Shown here piece after piece: positions 16,120 to 25,900 of a DNA stretch of 64,000 nt (position 1 is the first letter of the stretch; each line of letters starts with the position of its first letter). Source of the stretch: an uncultured Clostridia bacterium (GTDB lineage: Bacteria > Bacillota > Clostridia > UBA1381). Under the pieces are notes generated by a model that saw only the letters and a program-made list of their open reading frames with translations, ran no database searches and was not told where the DNA came from. Where the stretch lies: assembly GCA_947624485.1 (NCBI GenBank), contig CANQKM010000009.1, forward strand, positions 39,853 to 103,852, in the 5' to 3' direction. A program made the translations under genes and the position numbers.

Positions 16120-16761
16120 ATGTACACGGTTGATCTGCACAATCACACGGTTTTCAGCTATGACGGCTCAAACACGCCGGAGGAAATAATCGAAAACGCG
16201 ATAAACTGCGGCGTGGACGTTATCGGAATCACCGACCACCAATTCTCGATAGGCGAAAACCTACCGGCGTATTACCGTTATATCCGTCATTGTCAGCTTA
16301 AATACGCCGACAGGATACGCGTGCTGTGCGGTCTTGAAATAGGAACGCGTCCCGCGCCGCCCGAAAGTCTGCCGCGCGCGACGGAAATGTTTGACTATGT
16401 GCTGTTCGAGAGCCTCGACGATGAGCGCGCGATGGATTTTTACGAGTTTCTGGAGTGGCGCAGGCTGTTCAAGTGCAAGGTCGGACTGGCGCACGCCGAT
16501 ATATTTAAGCTCGGCGAGCGTTACGGCGCGGATATGTTAAAGGTGATGCGCAACAACGACATTTTCTGGGAGCTTAACACGTCGGGAAACTACATATATT
16601 ATTATGATTTCCTCACGAACGAAAAAAAGCAGCGCGCCGTAAAGGAAAGCGGCATACCCGTATCGGTAGGCTCGGACACCCACGCGGTGAACGAGTACCG
16701 TAAAAAACAGGTGCGCCGCGCGAACGAGCTTCTGCAGAAGCTCGGCATACCGCTCCCGTAA
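16120..16761 (+). CDS. PHP-domain phosphoesterase
   Basis: A 213-residue polymerase-and-histidinol-phosphatase domain protein. Metal ligands are visible as DLHNHT (H7, H9), GITDHQ (D39, H40), GLEIGT, GLAHADIF and VGSDTHA near the C-terminus. Such stand-alone PHP proteins act as histidinol-phosphate phosphatase or other phosphoesterases. No his gene is nearby, so the substrate is open. GGGAGGGA leads to the ATG at 16120. Twenty-two further in-frame residues upstream are encoded by the repeat tail and are excluded. It is followed by an intrinsic terminator. Confidence 0.82.
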   Translation: MYTVDLHNHTVFSYDGSNTPEEIIENAINCGVDVIGITDHQFSIGENLPAYYRYIRHCQLKYADRIRVLCGLEIGTRPAPPESLPRATEMFDYVLFESLDDERAMDFYEFLEWRRLFKCKVGLAHADIFKLGERYGADMLKVMRNNDIFWELNTSGNYIYYYDFLTNEKKQRAVKESGIPVSVGSDTHAVNEYRKKQVRRANELLQKLGIPLP

Positions 16762-16774
16762 TAAGCTTTATATG

Positions 16775-16806
16775 CTCCGCCGACGTGTTTTGCGGCGGAG
16801 TTTTTT
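16775..16806 (+). terminator. Intrinsic terminator after PHP gene
   Basis: CTCCGCCG and CGGCGGAG form an 8-bp stem around a 10-base loop, followed by TTTTTTC. Confidence 0.85.
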
Positions 16807-17166
16807 CATTGCGTGTCAATATTTTTTAAGAAATTTTTTTGGAAAAATATACCTCAAAAAGCGCATAGGACAGCGAGTTGTATCAATTTCTTCACAACTT
16901 CTTAAAAAAATGTAATCAATTTGTAATATCTTTCGTTGATTTCACCATAATTTTCTCAATATGTAGATACTTTTCAAAAAAATTGTCAAGATTTTGTGGA
17001 AGTCAACTTTTTTATGTAAACAAAAAATGGAATAAAATGTAAAATTGGTAAACAAAATATCGTAATATTTCACTAAAATTACGCGATTATTTCAGGTAAA
17101 TTACATTCAAATGACAAAAATAATACGAAAATTTTAAGATTCTTAACATTTTTAAGTCAAAAAGGC
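16807..17166. other. AT-rich non-coding interval
   Basis: About 360 bases upstream of the SLH-NlpC gene promoter, strongly AT-rich and full of A/T runs. I see no ORF, terminator or known RNA in it. Its length suggests a regulatory or bent-DNA region for the surface protein gene, which is inference only. Confidence 0.5.
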
Positions 17167-17195
17167 TTGACAGCTTTTTTTTAAAGTGTTACAAT
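17167..17195 (+). promoter_or_regulatory. Sigma-A promoter of SLH-NlpC/P60 gene
   Basis: TTGACA (perfect), a 17-base spacer and TACAAT. The implied leader is about 100 nt. Confidence 0.85.
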
Positions 17196-17302
17196 ACATT
17201 CAGCGTCAAGGAAAAACGCAGAGAAACACATTCACACGGATAACCAAACACAATGCGAACGTATAGGAAACATCTTTGGAATTGAGAAGGAGAGATTTTA
17301 TC

Positions 17303-18625
17303 TTGAATATTACGAAAAAGATTATCTTATCTGTTATATCTATGTCAGCGGTGCTTGGCACGTCGGCTCTGGCGGCTGATTTAAGCGGCTGGGCGATATC
17401 CGATTATCAGCAGGCCAATGAGGCGGGACTTGTATCGTATTCGGTTGTATCGAATAATCTTCATGACAGTATAACGCGTGAGGAATTTTGCGAGCTTGCT
17501 GTAAATCTGTACGAAAAGCTTACGGGAGAAGATATGGTTGAACCTCCGGTATCGCCGTTTACCGATACCGATTCCGTAGCGGTATCGCAGGCTTACGCCT
17601 ACGGTATTGTTTCGGGTACGGGCGACGGAACGTTTACTCCCGACAGACTTGTAAGAAGAGAGGAAATGGCAACGATGCTCGTAAGCACGCTTACGGCGAG
17701 CGAGGTTTCCTTTAACCTTTCGGACGGATATGAGGACGCGTACGTAATCGACGCGTTCGCCGACTCGGACGAGGTCAGCTCTTGGGCTAAGCCTTCGGTC
17801 ATTACAATGATAAACTACTCATTGATGAACGGGGTTGACGGCGAAAATTTCGCACCCCTCGGTTCGACGACAAGAGAACAGGCAATATCGAGTATCAACC
17901 GTTTATACAATAAGTTCAGCGACACCGATTACACGCTTGCTCTTCCGGAAATAACGCTTCCCGAGGACGGAGCCGAAATCGAGGAGGGTGACTTCTCGGT
18001 AGCATGGACGCCGATAGACAGCGCGTGGGCGTATCACGTAATCATTAAGGACGCGGACGCCGACTCGGTACTTCTTTCGGATGTATACGACGAGAACAGC
18101 GTTACAATAGAAGGCGCTTCACTCGTGGTTGACAGAGATTATTCGATAACGGTAGGCGCGGTGCTTTCGGACGGCAGCGAGGTTTACAGCCTCCCCGTAG
18201 ACTTCAAATATAAGTCAAAGGCTCCGCTTGCAAATGAAGAGTACATAGCAGAGAATCCCATTGCGGGCAATTTGATCGATACTGCTGACGACTATCTCGG
18301 CGTACCGTACGTATGGGGCGGCACAAGTCCTTCGGGATTTGACTGCTCGGGCTTGGTGCAGTATGTATGCAGCTTAAACGGTATTTCGATACCGAGAGTG
18401 GCTGACGACCAGCTTCACGGACCGGGAACTTATGTGTCAAGAGCTCAGCTTGAACCAGGCGACCTCGTGTTCTTCGGCAGCGGCGACTACGCTTCACACG
18501 TTGGTATGTACGTGGGCGACGGCATGATGATCCACGCTCCCCACACCGGCGACGTTGTCAGATACACGTCGATCGACTCGTCTTACTATCAGTCAAGATT
18601 TTTGGGCGGTAAAAGGGTAATTTGA
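17303..18625 (+). CDS. SLH-domain NlpC/P60 cell-wall peptidase
   Basis: A 440-residue exported enzyme. Residues 1-24 are a signal peptide ending SALA. Residues ~25-215 hold three SLH repeats (ITREEFCELAVNLYEKL, GIVSGTGDGTFTPDRLVRREEMATML and MNGVDGENFAPLGSTTREQAI). A beta-rich linker of ~90 residues follows. The C-terminal ~120 residues are an NlpC/P60 peptidase with VPYVWGG, FDCSGLVQ (nucleophile C348) and ASHVGMYVG (H399). It should sit on the wall through SLH repeats and cut peptidoglycan stem peptides. The start is a TTG at 17303, set by AAGGAGAG; the in-frame reading from 17276 is unlikely. A terminator follows. Confidence 0.88.
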   Translation: MNITKKIILSVISMSAVLGTSALAADLSGWAISDYQQANEAGLVSYSVVSNNLHDSITREEFCELAVNLYEKLTGEDMVEPPVSPFTDTDSVAVSQAYAYGIVSGTGDGTFTPDRLVRREEMATMLVSTLTASEVSFNLSDGYEDAYVIDAFADSDEVSSWAKPSVITMINYSLMNGVDGENFAPLGSTTREQAISSINRLYNKFSDTDYTLALPEITLPEDGAEIEEGDFSVAWTPIDSAWAYHVIIKDADADSVLLSDVYDENSVTIEGASLVVDRDYSITVGAVLSDGSEVYSLPVDFKYKSKAPLANEEYIAENPIAGNLIDTADDYLGVPYVWGGTSPSGFDCSGLVQYVCSLNGISIPRVADDQLHGPGTYVSRAQLEPGDLVFFGSGDYASHVGMYVGDGMMIHAPHTGDVVRYTSIDSSYYQSRFLGGKRVI

Positions 18626-18633
18626 GGATAATT

Positions 18634-18660
18634 AAAAAAGACGCTTCGGCGTCTTTTTTT
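18634..18660 (+). terminator. Intrinsic terminator with TTCG tetraloop
   Basis: AAAAAAGACGC-TTCG-GCGTCTTTTTT directly follows the NlpC/P60 gene. Confidence 0.9.
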
Positions 18661-18701
18661 TGTGCCGCGGACACAAATTTAAAGAAAATTAAAAAAAACA
18701 C

Positions 18702-18730
18702 TTTACTAATTTAACAGAATGAAGTATAAT
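18702..18730 (+). promoter_or_regulatory. Probable promoter of amino-acid transporter genes
   Basis: TTTACT, a 17-base spacer and TATAAT, 34 bases before the binding-protein start codon. Confidence 0.65.
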
Positions 18731-18764
18731 AGTTGAGTAATTTAATAAAAAGGAGTTAAAACAC

Positions 18765-19604
18765 ATGAACAAAAAGATTTTATCAATAGGACTTGCGGCG
18801 CTTTTGAGCGTATCGGCACTTGCGGGCTGCGGAAATCAGAACGCGGAGCCTGAGAAGGCGGATACGGCGGTTACAGATGATTCGCTCCAAAAGATACAGG
18901 AACAGGGCTATTTCACGCTCGGTCTTGACGCGGACTTCGCGCCTATGGGCTTCAGAGACGATAACAATGAGATTGTCGGCTTCGACATCGACCTTGCGAA
19001 CGCCGTTGCGGAGAAGATGGGCGTTGAGCTTAAGGTACAGCCGATAAACTGGGATTCAAAGAACCTTGAGCTTTCATCGGGTTCGATCGACGTAATCTGG
19101 AACGGCTTCTCGATAAGCGACGAGAGACGTACCGAGGTTCTTTTCTCTAACCCGTACCTTTCGACGAAGCAGTCAATCATTGTAAGAGCGGATTCGGATA
19201 TAGCGACAAAGGCCGATCTCGCGGGCAAGAAGGTTGCGCTCCAGGGCGGTTCGACATCGGAAGAGGCTCTTAAGAAGGACGAGGAGACATTCGCTACAAT
19301 CGGCGAGGACAACCTTGTACGTTTTGACGAAAACTCGCTCGTGCTTATGGAGGTACAGGCGGGCAGAGCCGACGCGGCGGTTATCGACGAGGTATTCGTA
19401 AGATACTATCTCGAACAGCACGGAATGTCCGACCAGTTCAAGGTTCTCGACGAGGGCTTTGACGAGGAGGATTACGGCGTAGGCGGCAGACTCGGCGACT
19501 ACTCGTTCATGGAAGCAATAAACAAGGCTCTCGACGAATGCAAGGCTGAGGGTATCACCTCCGAAATATCAAAGAAGTGGTTCGGCGAGGACCTTATAAA
19601 GTAA
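18765..19604 (+). CDS. Amino-acid ABC transporter substrate-binding lipoprotein
   Basis: A 279-residue family-3 solute-binding protein. The lipobox LAGC places the acylated cysteine at residue 22. The mature part starts with GYFTLGLDADFAPMGFRDDN, continues with GFDIDLANAVAEKMG, and has the ligand-contact region NGFSISDERRTEVLFSNPYL and the hinge segment VALQGGSTSEEAL. This pattern is that of cystine/polar amino-acid binders (FliY/GlnH type). It is followed one base later by its permease. No ATPase gene is adjacent. Ligand cannot be assigned from the motifs. Confidence 0.9.
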   Translation: MNKKILSIGLAALLSVSALAGCGNQNAEPEKADTAVTDDSLQKIQEQGYFTLGLDADFAPMGFRDDNNEIVGFDIDLANAVAEKMGVELKVQPINWDSKNLELSSGSIDVIWNGFSISDERRTEVLFSNPYLSTKQSIIVRADSDIATKADLAGKKVALQGGSTSEEALKKDEETFATIGEDNLVRFDENSLVLMEVQAGRADAAVIDEVFVRYYLEQHGMSDQFKVLDEGFDEEDYGVGGRLGDYSFMEAINKALDECKAEGITSEISKKWFGEDLIK

Positions 19605-19605
19605 A

Positions 19606-20412
19606 ATGACCGCGTTTATATCGAATATATCGGGATTTGCGGCATACATAGAATCGCTTTTGCCGACGCTGGGCAGGGGCTTCCTTATCACGCTTAAGCT
19701 GTTTATATGGACGCTTGCCCTGTCGCTCCCGCTGGGACTTTTGGTGTCCCTCATAAGAGAGGGAGTATCGGCAAAACCGACCGACAGAGGCTTTGTAAAG
19801 GTGATAAAGGCGCCGATAAGGTTCATTATAAGCCTGTACCTTTGGGTGTTCCGCGGTACGCCGCTGATGCTTCAGCTGTTCTTTTTCTACTTCGGGCTGC
19901 CGTTTATACAGCTGCCCGGAGCGGTGGTGCCGGTGCTGCAGTTTCTGCATATCACGGTGCGTGAAAGCGCCGCGGCGGCAGGCGCGTTCTGCATAGTACC
20001 GGACGCGTTTACGGCGGCGCTCGTCGCGTTTACGCTTAACTACGCGGCGTACTTTGCCGAGATATTCCGCGGCGGAATAATAGGCGTAAACAAGGGGCAG
20101 TACGAGGCGTCGAAGGCTCTCGGACTGGGTGGTATACAGACGATGGTATACATCGTCGTGCCGCAGATGATACGGACGGTCATACCGCCTATCGCGAACG
20201 AGACGATCGTTCTCGTAAAGGACACCGCGCTCGCGTACTCAATCTCGCTTGTAGACCTTATGACGGCGGCAAAGCAGAACATGAACAAGACGATGAGGGT
20301 TGACGCGCTTATCATAGCGGCGGTCGTGTATCTCGTGATTACGCTTATCCTCACGCTGCTGTTTAATATGCTTGAAAAACGGCTTTCGATTTCGGTAGAA
20401 AGTATACATTAG
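19606..20412 (+). CDS. Amino-acid ABC transporter permease (HisM/GlnP family)
   Basis: A 268-residue membrane protein of the His/Glu/Gln/Arg/opine permease family. It has LGRGFLITLKLFIWTLALSLPLG in the first helix, WVFRGTPLMLQLFFFYFGLP, and the EAA-type loop EIFRGGIIGVNKGQYEASKALG that docks to the ATPase. It is ~45 residues longer than typical members (~220). Most of the excess is between residues ~103 and 145, where a hydrophobic, alanine-rich stretch follows LPFIQLPG. The start is one base after the binding-protein stop, implying coupling. A terminator follows directly, so the ATPase must come from elsewhere in the genome. Confidence 0.88.
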   Translation: MTAFISNISGFAAYIESLLPTLGRGFLITLKLFIWTLALSLPLGLLVSLIREGVSAKPTDRGFVKVIKAPIRFIISLYLWVFRGTPLMLQLFFFYFGLPFIQLPGAVVPVLQFLHITVRESAAAAGAFCIVPDAFTAALVAFTLNYAAYFAEIFRGGIIGVNKGQYEASKALGLGGIQTMVYIVVPQMIRTVIPPIANETIVLVKDTALAYSISLVDLMTAAKQNMNKTMRVDALIIAAVVYLVITLILTLLFNMLEKRLSISVESIH

Positions 20413-20418
20413 CGACCT

Positions 20419-20457
20419 GTAATGACCTACCCGCGCGGAAGGTCATTACGTTTTTTT
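20419..20457 (+). terminator. Intrinsic terminator after permease
   Basis: GTAATGACCT and AGGTCATTAC form a perfect 10-bp stem followed by GTTTTTTT. This closes the binding-protein/permease transcript. Confidence 0.9.
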
Positions 20458-20561
20458 GAACATTTATATCGGCTTTTTGTATATATTTTTTGTGCAAATT
20501 AGTGTAAAATATTTGTAATATGATAAATCTGCTTAAAGAGCATTGAAAGGAAGAGTGCGAT

Positions 20562-21362
20562 ATGACAAAAAAACTAATTTCAGTTATTGCGGCGGGAATA
20601 CTTGCTGTTCAGGCATTTGCCATCCCGATGGTAAGCGCAGAAGACACGGCTAAGTACATTTCCAATTCCGACTTTACCGATTGCGCTATAGGCGGCGCGA
20701 CAGGTCAGGGCATCTATGGTCTCGGAATTATTCTTGACGGTTCGCCGTGGCTTTCAAAGGGCAGCGCGAGCGTTCACTATCAGACCTACAGCCATGACGA
20801 CGCGAGAAACATAAACTACTGCCATATGTATTCAAACAGTGATAAGACGGGCGGTAACGACGGCGCGGGTTCGATGTATATGTATCAGAGAAACCTCACA
20901 GCCGTAAACCAGATCGATCCGTACGGTCTCGTTGAATTTGAAGTACGTTTACATGAGGATTCGCAGAACTTCAACTTCATGATGGGTTGGTTTGAAGATC
21001 CTACAAGCGGCGGCTTCAACGCTGACAGAGACGTATGTCTGAGCCTTACGATAGGACCTGACGGCATACAGGCAAGCAGCGGTAAGAGCGCGGAGAATCT
21101 TGCGACGATTACACCGGAGAAGTGGTACAAGATAAGAGTTACCACAAACAACAAGCTTGAGGAATACAGCGCTTCGGTAACCGATATTGAGTCGGGCAAG
21201 GTAATCGGCACACTTGAGGAAGCTCCCTACAAGGCTTCAAAGCCGTCGGATATCAAGGGTATCAAGACGACATGCTGGGGTTACCTCAGAGGCAACACAT
21301 ACAACTACGACCTCACAAACGTAACGATTTCACGTTCGGACGAAAAGTATTCGATTAACTGA
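20562..21362 (+). CDS. Secreted protein of unknown function, possible jelly-roll (lectin-like) fold
   Basis: A 266-residue exported protein with a signal peptide ending near MVSAEDT. The mature part is rich in aromatic and Gly residues and in alternating beta-type segments: YGLVEFEVRLHED, NFNFMMGWFEDP, VCLSLTIGPDGIQASSG, KWYKIRVTTNNKLEEYSASVTD. The order of a broad sandwich with a KWYKIRV strand and a closing YDLTNVTISR resembles concanavalin/LamG-type carbohydrate-binding modules. No catalytic residues are evident. It may be a secreted glycan-binding protein. It is flanked by terminators and followed by an AraC-type regulator, but a link to that gene is only positional. Confidence 0.65.
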   Translation: MTKKLISVIAAGILAVQAFAIPMVSAEDTAKYISNSDFTDCAIGGATGQGIYGLGIILDGSPWLSKGSASVHYQTYSHDDARNINYCHMYSNSDKTGGNDGAGSMYMYQRNLTAVNQIDPYGLVEFEVRLHEDSQNFNFMMGWFEDPTSGGFNADRDVCLSLTIGPDGIQASSGKSAENLATITPEKWYKIRVTTNNKLEEYSASVTDIESGKVIGTLEEAPYKASKPSDIKGIKTTCWGYLRGNTYNYDLTNVTISRSDEKYSIN

Positions 21363-21372
21363 TAACCGTAAC

Positions 21373-21402
21373 AAAAATTACCGCTTCGGCGGTAATTTTT
21401 TT
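21373..21402 (+). terminator. Intrinsic terminator with TTCG loop
   Basis: AAAATTACCGC-TTCG-GCGGTAATTTT then T run, 12 bases after the secreted protein stop. Confidence 0.88.
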
Positions 21403-21497
21403 GTCTGTAAAATACAAGATATTGTGGAAAAATCCGTCATATAATGAACTATACCACAAAAATCAAAAATTTATTTATATTTAACAAAATTTAATAC

Positions 21498-21526
21498 TTG
21501 AATTTGTTCAAAAAACCGTATATAAT
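21498..21526 (+). promoter_or_regulatory. Sigma-A promoter of AraC-type regulator
   Basis: TTGAAT, a 17-base spacer and TATAAT, 45 bases before the start codon. Confidence 0.8.
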
Positions 21527-21570
21527 ATACTATATAGTGTACGAGAGTGACTATAAAGGAGAGAAAAGCT

Positions 21571-22812
21571 ATGTATAATAAAAATATACATAGTCCTGAC
21601 AGCGCGACGTCTGGCGCAAGCTTTGCGGAGCTTGTCGCGGCGGAGGAGGAGCGCGTAAGACCGATGCTGAATGAGCAGCTCATGCGCGAACTGCTTATCG
21701 GCGGCGGCGACACAAATGAAATCTTAAATACGTACTGCGCGTTATTCAATGCGGACGCGCGGCAGACAGTAAGGCTTGTAATTCTAAAGCCTACCGGCGC
21801 AAAGGATTTAGAGGATTTCTTCTTTATTAAAAACACAGCACAGCAGTACATAGGAGAAGAAAAACTGATTTTTGCGACTGTAATAAGCGATTTTATAGTG
21901 CTTGCTGTACCCGACGGCGGAAAGACGGAGCTTGTGCAGGTTCTTGAAAAAATCCGCTGCTCGGTAAAGCGGTGCTACGGTTACAGCCTTATGTCGGTGT
22001 GCAGCGTCAAAACACAGCTTGACGATTTGCCGGAAACGTTTGAACGCCTCAGGACTTGTTTGGGATATTCATTTTATGCCGAAAGCGACAGGACTTTGTG
22101 CGAAAGCGACATAATCGTAAACAGCGGCGAAATAACCTTCCGCCCCGATTACAATGCGGTAGAGCAGGCGGTACGCTCCGGCGACGCCGACAAAACCAAG
22201 CTGTGCGTTGACGGCTTTTTCAAAAAGCTCAGAAAAACCGCTCCGCTTCCCGCGGTTGCGAAGATATACTGTCTGGAGCTTTACGTCAGCATAGCGCGCT
22301 GCTGCGGCGACGACAAGATCGACCGCTATATGAAGGGCGTTGTCGAGGTGCAGGAAGCCAAAACGCTCTCGGAGATACACTCTTACATTTTGGACAAGAG
22401 CCTTGAAATTACGCAAAGCAACGTTTCCGAGTCGAAGAAGGTCTACTCCTCGCTCGTGCGCGACACAATAAACAGCATAAACAGCAACATCGAAAACGAG
22501 AACCTCTCGCTCCGCTGGCTTGCAAGCTCGATACTGTTTACAAACGTGGACTATCTCGGCAAGCTATTCAAAAAGGAGACGGGCAAAAACTTCTCGCACT
22601 ACGTAATGGAAAAGCGCATGGAAATGGCGAAGGAGCTGCTCCGCGAGGGTAAGAAGGACAGAATATACGAGATAGCGGAAAACGTGGGTTACGGCAGCAA
22701 CTCGCAGTATTTCAGCCAGGTATTCAAAAAATACACCGGCGTTTCACCCTTGGAATACAAGGAATACGCGCGCTCCGTACGCGAGAAAAAGCAAAGTGCA
22801 AACAACTCTTAA
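21571..22812 (+). CDS. AraC family transcriptional regulator
   Basis: A 413-residue cytoplasmic regulator. The C-terminal ~100 residues are a two-helix-turn-helix AraC domain: ENLSLRWLASSILFTNVDYLGKLFKKETGKNFSHYV, then IYEIAENVGYGSNSQYFSQVFKKYTGVSPLEYKEY, the usual signature (given in two pieces). The N-terminal ~300 residues lack a receiver domain. They resemble the middle sensor region of YesN-type regulators, with a KLIFATVISDFIVLAVPD strand pair and GYSFYAESDRTL. An effector is unknown. AAGGAGAG sets the ATG at 21571; a GTG eight codons earlier is not supported. It sits between a secreted protein and a large SLH protein, both plausible targets. Confidence 0.85.
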   Translation: MYNKNIHSPDSATSGASFAELVAAEEERVRPMLNEQLMRELLIGGGDTNEILNTYCALFNADARQTVRLVILKPTGAKDLEDFFFIKNTAQQYIGEEKLIFATVISDFIVLAVPDGGKTELVQVLEKIRCSVKRCYGYSLMSVCSVKTQLDDLPETFERLRTCLGYSFYAESDRTLCESDIIVNSGEITFRPDYNAVEQAVRSGDADKTKLCVDGFFKKLRKTAPLPAVAKIYCLELYVSIARCCGDDKIDRYMKGVVEVQEAKTLSEIHSYILDKSLEITQSNVSESKKVYSSLVRDTINSINSNIENENLSLRWLASSILFTNVDYLGKLFKKETGKNFSHYVMEKRMEMAKELLREGKKDRIYEIAENVGYGSNSQYFSQVFKKYTGVSPLEYKEYARSVREKKQSANNS

Positions 22813-22929
22813 AATTGCACAAACATAACTGATTTTTTACTGTTATGGGACGACACGCTAATATATAATTAAGTTTAGCCCAAACAGGGAAAATTTGTTA
22901 ATAACATCGGCATGTCCGATTTTATTAAA

Positions 22930-22938
22930 TGATACAAT
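22930..22938 (+). promoter_or_regulatory. Extended -10 promoter of large SLH protein
   Basis: TGATACAAT, 27 bases before the ATG, without a good -35. Confidence 0.5.
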
Positions 22939-22965
22939 GTAAAAAAACTTTATGGAGGTATTCAC

Positions 22966-25900
22966 ATGAGTAATAAGATTAAAAAACTAATCTGCTCACT
23001 TCTTGCTGCGGCAATGGTTGTAAGCTCCGCAAGCATGCTCGTGTTCGCCGACGGCGAGGACACGGCTGCCGGCGAACCGGCTGCAACCACAGAAGGAGCG
23101 GAGGCTACGGCTGCTCCCGACGCTACGGCAGAGCCTGAAGCTGAGGCAACAGCCGCACCTGAGGCTGAGGCAACGGCTGCTCCCGAGGAGACAGCGGCGC
23201 CGGAAGCTACAGCGGCTCCCGCAGCTACGGCTGCACCGACAGGCACAGCTTATGACGATGACGCATATTATCAGAAGTCGCTTGCTCTCTGCTCATCACT
23301 CGGCGTTATTTCGGGTTTTGAGGACGGCAGCGTAAAGCCTGACGAAAAGGTAACGAGAGCGCAGATGGCTTCGATCGTTCTCCGTATGCTCAACATGAGC
23401 ACCGGCTCGACGTACAAGGACATCTTCACGGATGTACAGGGCGGCGCGGGCGGTCACTGGGCAGCGGATCAGATCCAGGCTGCTTATGAGGCAGGCATTG
23501 TAAACGGTATGGGCGACGGCACGTTCGCTCCGGACGCGCAGGTTACATACGCGCAGGTTATCGTTATGCTTGTAAACGCTCTTAACTTCAAGAACGAAGC
23601 CGAAATGTACGGCGGCTGGCAGCAGGGTTACATAAAGGTAGCCGGCGACAAGGATATTCTTAAGAGCGCGTCGAGTACTGCTGACGAACCCGCAGACCGC
23701 GGACTTGTTATCAAGATGGTATACAACACGCTCCTCGCCGATTACAACAGAGCTTCCTCGTTCGAGAACGGCAGCGTTCAGTATACGGCTGACAAAACTC
23801 TCGCGGAGGATAAGTTTGAAGTAATCGAGGCTAAAGGTCTCCTTATCGGCACTTCAAAGACCTCGATCGGCACCACAGAGCTTGACGAAGGTCAGATTGA
23901 AATCAGAAAGAATAAGGAAGACACTTCGGAAGTATACGATACTCTCCTTACAGACCTCGACGACTGCGTAGCGCGCATGATTACGTTCTACTACAGAGAA
24001 AATTCGGGCAGAACACCCGAGGTACTTGCTGTTGCATACGATTCTTCAAAGTCTGAAACATACAAGATCGACGCGGAAAAGATAGAGGACGTTGAATTCA
24101 GCAACAATGTACTTAGCGTTAAGGAAGAGAAGGTAAACAAGAGAAGAGTGACAACGTCGGACGCGAAGTATATCTATAACGGCAAGCTTATGAGCGCAGG
24201 TGACATTACACAGGATATGTTACAGCCCGAAAAGGGTTCGATTACGTTCATAAAGAGCGACAAGAGCGCCGTTGATGATTACGACGTTGTATTCATCGAC
24301 GCTTATGAGACTCTTCTCGTTTCGAGCGCAAGCAACGATAAGATTATAGCTAAGATCGCAAAGAAGCAGTCCGACGAAGAAACGGTCGAGCTTGGCGATA
24401 CCGAAGCAATAACAATCACACTTGACGACAAGATTGACAGAACCATTACCGTTACCAAGGCGGGCGACAGCATTAAGGTAAGAAATCTTAAGAAGAACGA
24501 TGTAATGACGGTAAGAGCAAGCTATCCGCTTGAGAATCCGGAGGTCATCGACATCGTTGTAACCGGTGAGAGCGTAACAGGCTCCGTATCGTCCATGTCC
24601 AAGGAATGGGATGAGACGACTGCCAGAATAAACGGTGAAGATTATGATGTTGCGAACATTGCCGTAGGCGACCTTAAGACAGGCGCGCAGGGTACATACT
24701 ATCTTGACCAGTTCGGCAGAATAGCTTATATTGAATCAAGCGCTTCCGGACAGCTCGCATCCGGCGAAAAGTACGGCTGGATTATGAATATGTACAAGGC
24801 TGAAGGTTCAAGCGACCGTGTTATCAGTCTTGCGACGGCTGACGGCGTTGTTGAGGCAAAGTTCGCTTCAAACGTTGATTACTGGGGCCCGACAGATTTG
24901 GATTCGCAGCAGCTGAGCCGTAAGGAGGCTGAAGATGCACTTTTGGGAATTATGGGTGAAAACGGCGAAGGCACAGGCTTTAACACAACATCAAAGTCTG
25001 CTCAGGTAAGACTTGTTAAGTTTAAGGCAAATTCGTCGAACTCTATTTCAAAGCTTTACTGCGCTGTTGACGAAACGAAAGTAGACGATTCGGACGCTCT
25101 CAGAGTTCATCTCGAGAACCTCGGCGGCATCGGTTCCGCAAGCGGACTCGTAGGCGGCTATCAGATTAACGACGGTATTACCGAAATATCTGTACCGAAG
25201 AATGCGTCGGATATGAAGGAAGCGGCTAACTATAAGTTTGGCGAGGTTAATTCTTCAAGCTATGTTGTAAGAGAGAACGGCGCAAACTTCGACTTCGTAA
25301 TCGGTGAGTTCACAAACAATATCGCTCCTTCGGTTGCGATCAAGTTCACAGACAGTGCGGACGCTGTTGCTTATGTTGGTGACCTTGATACGGCAGGCAA
25401 TAACCCCGTAATGGTTGTTGAGAAGATCAATACGGGCGTTGACGCGGATGACAATACGGTTTATACATTCAGCGGTTATTCAAACGGCGCCGAGGTATCC
25501 ATAACGACAACGCACAATACGTCAATCGCCAGGGTTAACGCTCCCCGCGGCAGCAATGCTATCGGCGATAAGACTGATGCTAACGGTGCGACAGTCAAAG
25601 GTGGAAGAATGTATCTGCACAAAAAGCTCTGGGATGCGCAGAACGGCTTTGCGGCTGAAGGCGGAGCAACGTCATTCGACGATGTTATAGCTGTCGGCGA
25701 CGTTATCCTCTATGAGGGTACGGGCGACAGAATCCTCAGACTTTATCACGGCGCTGATTTGGTTGACATGATTCAGAACGGCACCGAATCCAATTTAATG
25801 CTTGGCGCTAAGGAGAACTATCCTACACGTAACATGTTCTACATGGAAGCTCTTGACCAGCATGACGCCGACGATGTTGCATGGATTTTACCGAAAGGTC

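Noticed and set aside
23090..23245. Tandem GCT/GCA/GAG-rich repeats resembling a small repeat array
   Set aside because: They are in frame in the SLH protein and encode an Ala-Pro-Glu-Thr linker; spacing is irregular, so this is not a CRISPR array.
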